From Saccharothrix luteola (lineage in GTDB: Bacteria; Actinomycetota; Actinomycetes; Mycobacteriales; Pseudonocardiaceae): a DNA stretch of 64,000 bases. Position numbers and translations under genes: made by a program. This document shows positions 1-8,600 of this stretch, piece after piece. How positions within the stretch are numbered: the stretch's first letter is position 1; each line of letters starts with the position of its first letter. The stretch spans positions 53,140 through 117,139 of the forward strand of contig NZ_JAJHUO010000032.1 in assembly GCF_020859565.1 (NCBI RefSeq), given 5' to 3'. The notes beneath the pieces were generated by a model that was given only the letters and a program-made list of their open reading frames with translations, was not told the origin of the DNA and did no database searches.

Positions 1-215
1 GTGCCCTCCAACGGGCCCGATGGTCGCGACCGTGGGTAATCACGCGTGATCGGTGCACAGCACGACAATCCACGGACGACACGATGGTGGCCCTTTCTTA
101 CCTCCTGTCGGGGAATTGAGCGGCGCGGACGGCGGAACGCATACTGTCATGGCCCGGAAAAGGGTCGCCCATTTCATTTCGGCACGACCGCGGGACTCAG
201 CTGGAGGACGAGACG
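1..215. other. Upstream region of the queA-like operon
   Basis: No complete gene is supported here. The first 39 bases read openly from base 1 to a TAA at 37-39, so they may be the tail of a plus-strand gene that begins outside the window. A perfect 12-bp palindrome (ATCACGCGTGAT) at 39-50 directly follows and could be a regulator site. A GGAGG stretch at about 200-205 serves the gene that begins at 216. Confidence 0.3.
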
Positions 216-1322
216 ATGACCGAGGTCGTGGAGCGGACGGCGGACTACGAGTTCGAACTGCCGCAGGAACTGATCGCGCAGGAACCACCCGAGGCGCGAG
301 GCGGCGAGCGCACCGACGCCCGCCTGGCCGTGCTGCACCGCGGCAGCGGACAGGTGGACCACCGCCACTTCTCGAACCTGGGCGAGTACCTGCGCGCCGG
401 GGACGTCCTGGTGCTCAACAACGCGCGGGTGGTCCCGTCGCTGCTCGAAGGTGTCGACGCCGGCGGTGAGCCGGTGGCGGTGAGCCTGCACTCCCCCGTC
501 GAGGACGGCACGTGGCACTGCCTGGTCGCGCCCACGGCGGCTTGCGCGCCGGGAGCGGAGTTCCGCCTGGGCGGGGACGGCGACATCACGGTGCGCCTCC
601 TGCACGAGGCCGACGCCGGCGTGTGGCGGGCGGCGGTCGACCCGCCCGACGCCGAGTCGTTGCAGCGGGCGGCGGAGATGATCTGCCCCGGCTACCTCGA
701 CCGCGCGCCGCTGGACCCGGAGCAGTACCAGACCGTCTACGCCTCCCGGCCCGGCGCCGTGCTGCTCCCCTCGGCGGGCCGGCACTTCACGCCGGAGATG
801 CTCGACGGGCTGCGCGCCGCCGGGGTGGCCGTGGCGGAGGTGACCCTCTACCTGGCCGCCCGGAGCCGGTACTTCGTGCGGATGATGGTGCGCCGCAAGG
901 CGGTGCGCGAAGGCCTGCCGGTGCGCGAGGACCTCGACGACCCGTCCACCGGGTTCGACCTGCCCCGGGCGGAACGCTACGAGGTGTCGTCGGACACCGC
1001 CGACCTGATCAACCGGTGTCGACGCGACGGTGGCCGGGTGGTGGTCTGCGGCACGTCGGCGATGCGCACCCTGGAGACGGTCGCCGACAGCCGGGGACGG
1101 CTGTGGCCCCAGACCGGTTTCACCCAGCTCACGATCATGCCGGGGCACGTGTTCCGGGCCTGTGACGCGTTCATGACCAACCTGCACCGGCCGAAGAGCT
1201 CGGAGCTGCTGCTGACCGCCGCGTTCGCCGGGCGGGAGGCCCTGCTGAAGGCCTACCGGGACGACCTCATCGCCAACGGCTACCTGTTCCACGAGTTCGG
1301 CGACTCCATGCTGATCGTCTGA
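216..1322 (+). CDS. queA: QueA-like S-adenosylmethionine:tRNA ribosyltransferase-isomerase
   Basis: 368 aa, close to normal QueA length. QueA moves the ribosyl group of SAM onto 7-aminomethyl-7-deazaguanine in tRNA during queuosine synthesis. Family signatures are visible along the chain: DVLVLNNARV near residue 65, YQTVYASRPGAV near 170 followed by an AGRHFT motif, then LHRPKSSELLL and a C-terminal GYLFHEFGDSMLIV. The ATG is preceded by GGAGG at good spacing. It is the first gene of an apparent operon with a QueC-like PP-loop protein and a pyruvyl-transferase-like protein. No other queuosine genes (queG/queH, tgt) are present, so the substrate may not be tRNA. Family assignment is firm; cellular role is inferred. 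Confidence 0.85.
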   Translation: MTEVVERTADYEFELPQELIAQEPPEARGGERTDARLAVLHRGSGQVDHRHFSNLGEYLRAGDVLVLNNARVVPSLLEGVDAGGEPVAVSLHSPVEDGTWHCLVAPTAACAPGAEFRLGGDGDITVRLLHEADAGVWRAAVDPPDAESLQRAAEMICPGYLDRAPLDPEQYQTVYASRPGAVLLPSAGRHFTPEMLDGLRAAGVAVAEVTLYLAARSRYFVRMMVRRKAVREGLPVREDLDDPSTGFDLPRAERYEVSSDTADLINRCRRDGGRVVVCGTSAMRTLETVADSRGRLWPQTGFTQLTIMPGHVFRACDAFMTNLHRPKSSELLLTAAFAGREALLKAYRDDLIANGYLFHEFGDSMLIV

Positions 1323-1344
1323 TGGTCCGAGGGGAGGCGCGACC

Positions 1345-2445
1345 GTGATCATCGATGACGTCGTCCGCGATCGGACGCCGGACGGCTGGCGGTTGTCGGC
1401 GGCGGTGGACTCGGCCCTCACGCCGGGCGGCCAACGCCTGCACTTCACCGTGCACGGCGGCGAACCGGAGTGGATGCCGCCGGTGGGGGACGCCTTCCTC
1501 GCCGCGCTGATGATGCCCGCGATGGCGCTGAAGGAGGACGTGCACGTCCACGCACCCGTCTCACGCCGCCTGTTCCGTTCGGCGTCCACCATCACCGACC
1601 TCTACACCGCCTGGTGGCCGCACCTGCACCCGGTCGACCTGCGCGCCCCCGTCGCCACCCGTGGGGGCGGCGACGCGGTCGGGCTGTTCTTCACCGCCGG
1701 GGTGGACTCGTTCTACAGCCTCCTCAAGGACATCGGCAGGTCCGCGGCTCCGGACTGGGAACCTGTGACCCACCTGCTGTTCGCCAACTTCGAGCGGAAG
1801 GCGGGCAGCCGTTACGAGCACCTGCTGGAGAGGTTGCGGCACGTGGCGGCGCGCACGGGCAAGCAACTGCTCGTGATCGACACCAACGTCCGGTCGACGT
1901 GCGAGCCCACCGCCTTCTGGCCGGAGTACCACGGTGCGGCGCTGGCCTCGGTCGCGTTGAGCCTGCAGGGCTTGCTGGGACGCTGTCTGATCGCCTCCAG
2001 CGACCAGTACCGGTACCTGCCACCCCTGGGCTCGCACCCCCTGCTGGACCACCTGTTCTCCACCGAGGGCTTGGAGATCGTCCACGACGGCGCCGAGGCG
2101 ACCCGCGCCGAGAAGGTCATCCGGATGGCGGGCGACGGCGATCCGGCCCTGGACGACCTCTGCGTCTGCTGGAAGAGCGAACCCGGCCACAACTGCGGGC
2201 AGTGCCAGAAGTGCCTGGGCACCATGGTCGCGCTCGAGCTCGCGGGCGCGTCGGGACGGTGCCCGACCCTGCCGGCGGCGCTGGACCTGGAGCTGGTCCG
2301 CGCGGTGCCGATGCCCGACGAGCCCGGCCGGGACACGATGCGCTCGCTGGCGCAGGACGCCGAGAACCGGGGACGGCAGGACATCGCCGACGCCCTGCGG
2401 GAAGGGCTGCGTCGCGCGGGCGATCACCGGCAGGTGGCCGGGTGA
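1345..2445 (+). CDS. QueC-like PP-loop ATPase / adenine nucleotide alpha-hydrolase family protein
   Basis: 366 aa, GTG start 22 nt after the queA-like stop, with a GGGGAGG ribosome-binding stretch. A PP-loop of the form FFTAGVDSFYS lies near residue 117, which in QueC, NadE and related enzymes binds ATP to adenylate a substrate. Near the C-terminus a four-cysteine cluster (CVCWKSEPGHNCGQCQKC, about residue 273-290) resembles the QueC zinc site. It is longer than QueC (about 230 aa) because of an N-terminal extension of about 110 residues without a recognised domain. Neighbours suggest it adenylates or amidates a small molecule in the same pathway as the QueA-like enzyme. Its stop overlaps the next start (GTGA at 2442). 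Confidence 0.65.
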   Translation: MIIDDVVRDRTPDGWRLSAAVDSALTPGGQRLHFTVHGGEPEWMPPVGDAFLAALMMPAMALKEDVHVHAPVSRRLFRSASTITDLYTAWWPHLHPVDLRAPVATRGGGDAVGLFFTAGVDSFYSLLKDIGRSAAPDWEPVTHLLFANFERKAGSRYEHLLERLRHVAARTGKQLLVIDTNVRSTCEPTAFWPEYHGAALASVALSLQGLLGRCLIASSDQYRYLPPLGSHPLLDHLFSTEGLEIVHDGAEATRAEKVIRMAGDGDPALDDLCVCWKSEPGHNCGQCQKCLGTMVALELAGASGRCPTLPAALDLELVRAVPMPDEPGRDTMRSLAQDAENRGRQDIADALREGLRRAGDHRQVAG

Positions 2446-3491
2446 CCGCGGAGGTCGTCCGGGAAGTCCCCGCACGGCGTCGAGCGCGGCTGCGGAGCGA
2501 GATCACCCGAGTCCTCTCGGCGCTGCTCGCACCCGGCACGCCGTGCGCGCTGGTGGACTTCCCCCTCTACGCCAACGTCGGCGACAGCGCCATCTGGTCG
2601 GGGGAACGCGCGGTGCTGCGCGAACTGGGCGTGCCGGTGGCCTACACCTGCGACGAGCGATCGTTCCGGCGGGAGGACCTGCTCACCGTCGTGCCCGAGG
2701 GCGTGATCCTGCTGCAGGGCGGCGGCAACCTCGGCGACCTGTGGCCCGAGCGCCAGCGCTTCCGGGAACACGTCATCCGGTCCTTCCCCCGGCACCGGAT
2801 CGTGCAACTGCCCCAGTCGATCTGCTTCCGGGACGAGGAGAACCTCCGCCGGGCGCGGGACGTCTTCGACGCCCACCCCGACCTCACCCTCCTGGTGCGC
2901 GACCGGCACAGCCTCCAACTGGCCCGAACCCACTTCGCCGCGACGAGCCTGCTGTGCCCCGACATGGTCTTCACGCTGCCCACGCCCGCCACGACGGGCC
3001 ACCGGGCGCACGACGTGGTGTGGCTGGCCCGGTCCGATCACGAGGCCACCGGTCTCCCCCGGCCCGCGCCACGCGGCAGGACGCTGCACACCGACTGGGC
3101 GGACGAACTCGGTGCGGCCCCGGCCTGGCGGCTGCGGCGGGAAGCCGCCGGACGGCGACTGCGAGCCGCGGTGCACGCGGTGCACGCGCGTCCCGGCCCG
3201 GAGTCGGCGTCCGCCGTCGCCGCCGCCCACGACGAGCTCGCGGCGCTCCAGCTCACCCGGGGGATCGACCTGCTGGCCGGCGACGTCGTCGTCACCGACC
3301 GCCTGCACGGGCACCTGCTGTGCCTGCTGCTCGACCGGCCCCACGTGCTGCTGGCCGATCGCTACGACAAGATCGAGAACACTTGGCGCACGTGGACCAG
3401 CGGCTGGCCGGGGGTGCGCTGGGCGGGCAGCCCGGACGAAGCCGTCGAGCAGGCACGTGCCCTCGCCACGACCGCCGGCGCGCGCAAGTAG
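2442..3491 (+). CDS. Polysaccharide pyruvyl transferase family protein (ExoV/CsaB-like)
   Basis: 349 aa from a GTG that overlaps the previous stop, which implies translational coupling. Typical family features are the N-terminal NVGDSAIW stretch, the ILLQGGGNLGDLW glycine-rich loop near residue 90, HRIVQLPQSICF near 115, and a C-terminal DVVVTDRLHGHLLCLLL motif. These enzymes usually place a pyruvate ketal on a cell-surface sugar using phosphoenolpyruvate. The combination with QueA- and QueC-like enzymes is unusual, so the actual acceptor is unknown. The longer reading frame that begins further upstream at 1470 overlaps the PP-loop gene and is rejected as a start. Confidence 0.75.
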   Translation: MTAEVVREVPARRRARLRSEITRVLSALLAPGTPCALVDFPLYANVGDSAIWSGERAVLRELGVPVAYTCDERSFRREDLLTVVPEGVILLQGGGNLGDLWPERQRFREHVIRSFPRHRIVQLPQSICFRDEENLRRARDVFDAHPDLTLLVRDRHSLQLARTHFAATSLLCPDMVFTLPTPATTGHRAHDVVWLARSDHEATGLPRPAPRGRTLHTDWADELGAAPAWRLRREAAGRRLRAAVHAVHARPGPESASAVAAAHDELAALQLTRGIDLLAGDVVVTDRLHGHLLCLLLDRPHVLLADRYDKIENTWRTWTSGWPGVRWAGSPDEAVEQARALATTAGARK

Positions 3492-3569
3492 ATCCCTGGT
3501 CGCCTCGTCACCGGCAACCGCGAGGACGGCCCCGCTGTGCCTGCGCGAGCCGTGCGACTTGCACCCGGC

Positions 3570-3621
3570 ACCACTACTCGGCTTTACTAGGTACCGGTAG
3601 TCAGCACCACCGAGTAGCGGT
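3570..3621. promoter_or_regulatory. Long imperfect inverted repeat upstream of the exporter genes
   Basis: Arms CTACTCGG (3574-3581) and CCGAGTAG (3610-3617) are perfect inverts and continue after one mismatch with ACC/GGT, giving a 12-bp arm. The 28-base centre holds nested palindromes GGTACC and TACCGGTA. The element sits 48-99 bases before the DrrA-like start, so it could be a TetR-type operator or a terminator for the upstream operon. No regulator gene is adjacent. Confidence 0.45.
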
Positions 3622-3668
3622 CGGGCTTCCCCCGAGCGCGCCGAAGCCGAGCCCCGGGAGACCTGCCC

Positions 3669-4439
3669 ATGACGACCCGCCCCACCGTCGAACCCGCCAT
3701 CCGAGTGCGAGGCCTCGAGAAGTCGTACAAGTCGCTGCACGTGTTGCGCGGCGTGGACTTCGACGTGGCGCGAGGCAGCATCTTCGCCCTGCTCGGCTCG
3801 AACGGAGCGGGCAAGACCACCGCCGTGAAGATCCTGTCCACGTTGCTCAAGGCCGACGCGGGCACGGCGAGCGTGCACGGCTTCGACGTCGCCACCCGGG
3901 CCGCCGACGTCCGGGAGTCGATCAGCCTCACCGGGCAGTTCGCCGCCGTCGACGAGATCCTCAGCGGCCGGGAGAACCTCGTCCTGATCGCCCGGCTGCG
4001 TCACCTCGAGGACCCGGGCAGGATCGCGGACGACCTGTTGAGGCGCTTCTCCCTGACCGACGCCGCCGCGCGGAAGGTGTCGACGTACTCCGGTGGCATG
4101 CGCCGCCGGCTCGACATCGCGATGAGCCTCGTCGGGAACCCGCCGGTCATCTTCCTCGACGAACCGACCACCGGTCTCGACCCGCAGGGCCGCATCGAGG
4201 TGTGGCAGGCCGTGAAGGACCTCGCCGACCGGGGCACGACGGTGTTGCTCACCACGCAGTACCTGGACGAAGCCGAACACCTCGCCGACCGGATCGCGAT
4301 CCTCCACGAAGGACGGATCATCGTGGACGGCACGCTCGCCGAGCTCAAGCAACTGCTCCCGCCCGCCAAGGTCGAGTACGTCGAGAAGCAGCCGACACTG
4401 GAGGACGTCTTCCTCTCGCTCGTCGGCACGAACGAGTGA
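3669..4439 (+). CDS. ABC transporter ATP-binding protein (DrrA-like drug exporter)
   Basis: 256 aa. Walker A (GSNGAGKTT) near residue 44, the ABC signature YSGGM near 142, Walker B VIFLDEPTTGLDP near 160, and the switch histidine stand-in region TTQYLDEAEHLADRIAI near 197 are all present; the QYLDEAE form is typical of the DrrA (daunorubicin resistance) group. It is shorter than DrrA (about 330 aa), ending soon after the LEDVFLSL motif. A GGGAG ribosome site precedes the ATG. It pairs with the permease 10 nt downstream. The exported substrate is unknown. Confidence 0.9.
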   Translation: MTTRPTVEPAIRVRGLEKSYKSLHVLRGVDFDVARGSIFALLGSNGAGKTTAVKILSTLLKADAGTASVHGFDVATRAADVRESISLTGQFAAVDEILSGRENLVLIARLRHLEDPGRIADDLLRRFSLTDAAARKVSTYSGGMRRRLDIAMSLVGNPPVIFLDEPTTGLDPQGRIEVWQAVKDLADRGTTVLLTTQYLDEAEHLADRIAILHEGRIIVDGTLAELKQLLPPAKVEYVEKQPTLEDVFLSLVGTNE

Positions 4440-4449
4440 GGACCGGGCA

Positions 4450-5211
4450 ATGACCAAGAACTTCTTCGGTGACACCACCGTCCTGCTCGGACGGTCCCTG
4501 CGCCACATCGCCCGCAGCCCCGACACGATCATCACCACCGCGATCATGCCGATCGCCATGATGTTGATGTTCGTCTACGTGTTCGGCGGCGCGATCGACA
4601 CCGGCTCCGACTCCTACGTGCAGTACCTGCTGCCCGGCATCCTGCTCATCACCGTCGCCTCGGGCATCTCCTACACCGCGTTCCGGCTCTTCCTGGACAT
4701 GAAGGGCGGCATCTTCGAACGATTCCAGTCCATGCCGATCGCACGCTCGTCCGTGCTGTGGGCGCACGTGCTGACCTCGTTGGTCGCCAACCTGATCTCA
4801 CTCGTGGTCGTCGTGCTCGTCGCCCTGCTCATGGGTTTCCGCACGGGAGCCGGGCTCACGGCGTGGCTCACCGTCGCGGGCATCCTGGTCCTGTTCACCC
4901 TGGCGCTGACCTGGCTCGCCGTCATCCCCGGCCTCACCGCCAAGTCCGTCGACGGCGCGAGCGCGTTCTCCTACCCGCTCATCTTCCTGCCCTTCCTCAG
5001 CTCCGCCTTCGTGCCGACCGACACCATGCCCGGCCCGGTGCGCGCCTTCGCCGAGCACCAGCCGGTCACCTCGCTCGTCAACACCATCCGCGACCTGTTC
5101 ACCCAGCAGCCGATCGGCACGGACATCTGGCTCGCCCTCGGCTGGTGCGTCGGCATCCTCGTCGTCGCCTACGCCTTCGCCACGGCCACCTACCGCCGCA
5201 AGATCTCCTAG
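4450..5211 (+). CDS. ABC-2 type permease (DrrB-like)
   Basis: 253 aa with about six hydrophobic segments, as expected for an ABC-2 membrane subunit. The N-terminal LLGRSLRHIARSPDTII and the internal FERFQSMPIARSSVLWAH loop are characteristic of DrrB-type permeases, and the C-terminal half keeps the GLTAKSVDGASAFSYPLIFLPF segment. It begins 10 nt after the ATPase gene stops, so the two form one exporter. No drug-biosynthesis gene is adjacent here; general toxin or product efflux is the reasonable inference. Confidence 0.9.
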   Translation: MTKNFFGDTTVLLGRSLRHIARSPDTIITTAIMPIAMMLMFVYVFGGAIDTGSDSYVQYLLPGILLITVASGISYTAFRLFLDMKGGIFERFQSMPIARSSVLWAHVLTSLVANLISLVVVVLVALLMGFRTGAGLTAWLTVAGILVLFTLALTWLAVIPGLTAKSVDGASAFSYPLIFLPFLSSAFVPTDTMPGPVRAFAEHQPVTSLVNTIRDLFTQQPIGTDIWLALGWCVGILVVAYAFATATYRRKIS

Positions 5212-5334
5212 GCCGTCCCCGACAGGAGCCCGTTCGGCAACCGACGGCGTGAGCGGATGTTCCCCAGCCGGGGCGAAGTGGTGATCGTGTCACAATCGGC
5301 CTGATTCTCGGCGCAGTGAACAGGGGGTTGGGAC

Positions 5335-5646
5335 GTGACGAACCGGGTGGGCATCGCGGAGGCCATCGACGGGCTGCGGGAGGAGTTGGGCCTGGCCCAG
5401 GACGCCGGGGCCGACCACCAGTTCCGCTTCGAGGTGACCGAGGTCGAGGTCGAGCTCCTCGTCGAGGTGCGCAAGGAGGCCAAGGCCGGCGCGAAGGTGC
5501 AGTTCGGCGTGGTCTCGGTGAACTCGGACGGCAAAGCGGCCAGCGCCCGCACGCACCGGATCAAGCTCCGGCTCAGCGCCACCGACGCCGCCACCGGCCG
5601 CAACCTCGAGGTCTCCCGGGATGTCGAGCGTCCGTGGACTAGCTGA
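5335..5646 (+). CDS. Trypsin-co-occurring domain (trypco2) small protein
   Basis: 103 aa from a GTG preceded by a GGGGG stretch. The pattern IAEAIDGLREEL at the N-terminus, then FEVTEVEVELLVEV and a closing beta-rich part, matches the trypco2 family, which is found almost only beside trypsin-like proteases in bacterial conflict systems. Its last base is shared with the ATG of the large trypsin-NACHT gene (TGATG), so the two are translationally coupled. No enzymatic residues are evident; a role as regulatory subunit, substrate or adaptor of the protease is inferred. Confidence 0.8.
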   Translation: MTNRVGIAEAIDGLREELGLAQDAGADHQFRFEVTEVEVELLVEVRKEAKAGAKVQFGVVSVNSDGKAASARTHRIKLRLSATDAATGRNLEVSRDVERPWTS

Positions 5647-8600
5647 TGGACCAGCGCAGGCTCGCCGACGTCCGCGCGGGCACGGAGGCGGTGGCGCGCA
5701 GCACCGGCTCGGGTTACCTGATCGGCAGGCGGCTGGTGCTGACCGCCAGGCACGTCGTCAGCGCGGGTGACGGCGCCTGGCCACGCGTCGTGGTCCGGCT
5801 CGGTCACCCGAACCGGGAACGACGACCGCGCGACGCCCGGCTGGTGTGGAGCCATCCCGAGTTGGACGTGGCGCTGCTGGAGCTGGAGCCGCCCGAGGAC
5901 GGGGACATCGGCGACGCCGTGCGGTGGGGCGTCGCCGACGGCATCGAGCAGGTTCGCTACTCGGGTATCGGGTTCCCGGGGTTCGCCGACTACGGCGAGG
6001 CGGGCGCCGGTGTCGAGCAGCTGGCCGGCGTGCTCAACCCCCTGTCGACGGGGCCGCACGGCAGCAACGTCCTCGACCAGGACGCGGCGCCGCAGCCGGG
6101 GCGGCGGGCCTGGGCCGGTGTGTCCGGCGCCGCCGTCTTCTGCGCCGGTCTGCTGGTGGGCGTGGTCGTGCTGGACGACGTCGACTTTGGCAACCGGCGG
6201 CTGCACGCGGCACGCCTGGACGCTGTGGTGCGCGATCCCGGGTTCCGCCGCCTCGTCGAAGCGCACGGCGGATCGAGCCCCGTCGCCGAGTCGGTCACGG
6301 CGCCGCCACCGCCCTCCGGTGGACGCCGGGGCGCACGGGCGGCGTTCCGGTACGAGCTGAGCGCGGCGATCGTCGAGCACACGTCCACGGTCGTGGGGCG
6401 GGAGAGCCAGGTACGTCGGCTGATGGCGTTCAGCGGGGCGCGGGAAGGCGGTTACGCCCTCGTCGAAGCGCCGGCCGGTTTCGGCAAGACGACGCTGGTC
6501 GCGGATCTGTGGCGGCGGCACGCCACCGACGCGTGGGACGGTCCCGCGCCCGACCTCGTCGGGTTCTCGCTGCGCCGCGACCTCGGTGACCACACGCCGG
6601 CCGCGTTCGTCGCCGGGCTCACCGGTCAGCTGGCGGCGCTGCTGGACCGGTCGGACGACGGCGCCCGCCGGCTCGACGAGCTGTGGCAGGAGGCCGCGGC
6701 GAACGCGGGGCCGGACCGGCCGCTGCTGCTCGTCGTCGACGGCCTGGACGAAGCCTCGCCGGACCGCCCGGGTGTCGCGGAGCTCCTGCCCGCGCACGTG
6801 CCCGACTTCACGCACGTGGTCGTGACCTCCCGGCCGAGTCCGCGGGCCCGGTCGCTGGTGCCGCCGCACCACCCGCTGCACCGCGCGCCCCTCGTGGCGC
6901 TGCCGCCGCTGTCCGTGGCCGAGGTCGTCGAACTGCTCCACGTCTTCGGTTCCGCCGAGCCCGCGTCGTTCGGGGCGGCCGTGCACGAGGTGACCCGGGG
7001 CGAACCGCTGCTCGCCCGGTTCACCGCCCAGGACGTGGCGGGGCGCGGCGAGGCGGCCCTCGCCGCCTACCGACGGGAACGGCCCTCGGACGTGGCCGGG
7101 TACTTCCGCTGGCAGCTCGACCTGCTGGAGGTCGACGCCGAGGACGACACGACCTGGGACGCGCTCGCCCTGCTGCTCGCGGCGGCCCGCGGCCTGACCG
7201 AGGTCGAGATCGCCGAGGCCCTCGGCGCGCCGGCCCACCGGATCCGGCGGGCGCTCGCGCCGGTGCGCCGGTTCCTGATCGGGTCGCCGCGGCACGAGCT
7301 GATGCACGAGGAGTTCGCCGTGGTGCTGGCCACCCGGTTGACGGCGGCGCAGCGGCGCGCGGCCGACCGGCGCCTGCTCGACTGGTGCCGGGGTTACGCC
7401 GAGGCCGGGTGGCCCGACGACACGCCCGACTACGCGCTGACCACCGTGATCGCCCACGTCGACCGGGCGAACGACTTCGAGCTGGCCGCGCGGCTGGTCG
7501 GCAGGCGGCGGCTGGAGCTGATGGTGGCCAGGACGCTGTCGCCGCGGGGCGTGCGGGCGGACGTCAGCGCCGTCCTCGACATCCTGGTGCGGAGGTCGCC
7601 GCCGGACGTCGTGGCCGAGATCCGCACGGCCCTGGCCGCCGTGAACGTCAAGGGCATGGCCGACGACGTCCCCGGATCACTGCTGGCGGCCCTCGTCGCC
7701 GCGGGTGAGACGGCGCGGGCCGAGGCACATGCCGCGTTGGCCGAACGGCCGATCGACCGGTGCCGGGCGTTCCAGTCGATCGCGGTCGCGCTGTGGCGGG
7801 CGGGCGAGCCCGAGCGGTGCCGCCAAGCGGTCGGCGCCGCGGTCGGCGCGGCGCGCGCGGCGGGCGACCGGCACCAGTCGTCGTGCCTGGAGGAGTTGGC
7901 GCTGGAGCTGTTCTCGGCGGGCGCGGTGGCGGATGGGTGCGAGGTGATCAGGATCTGGGCGCGAGGGCGGCCGGTCGCCCTGGCGTTCAAGCGGATCGCG
8001 CCCGCCCTCGTGCGCAACGGCGCCGCGCAGTTGGGCCTCACGATCGCGCGGGGCTTCACCGACCGCGCGGACGTCGCGATCGCCCACGCGCTGCTGGCCC
8101 TCGCGCTGGCCGAGGCCGGGCAGGTCGACCGAGCGTTGGCGGTCGCCGACGGGATCGACGACCGGATCACCGGTTGGCACCCTGACAACCTGCCGCTCAC
8201 CGTGGCGAAGCTGGCCATCGCCGTCGCCGACCGGGGTCGGACCGATGCCGCGCGCGGGCTCGTCGACAAGGCGAGCCTCCTGCTGGCCGGACGTGAGCAC
8301 CCGTGGGACGAGGACCGGGTCGGCGTCGCGGCGGCACGGGTCAGGATGGGCGAGCCGGAGCACGGCCCGCGCGTCCTCGCCGGGCTCAGCCGCATGACCG
8401 AGAGCCGCCGGCACCGCGAGTGGCCGGAGATCGCTTGGTGGTTCGACATCGACTGGGACGAGTTCTCCGGGTGGGCCGTCGCGACGCCGCGACGCGATGC
8501 CGCCGTCGTCCTCGCCCACCAGGCGGTCCTCGCCGGGGTCGACGGTGAGCTGCTCGACCTGTGCGCGGACGGCGAGTCGGCCGAGGTGGTCCGGGCCGCG

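Noticed and set aside
2424..4559. 711-codon minus-strand frame over the pyruvyl-transferase and ABC genes
   Set aside because: Antisense to two recognised genes, low-complexity composition, no ribosome site.
5208..7457. 749-codon minus-strand frame opposite the trypsin-NACHT gene
   Set aside because: Antisense shadow; the plus strand has intact protease and ATPase motifs.
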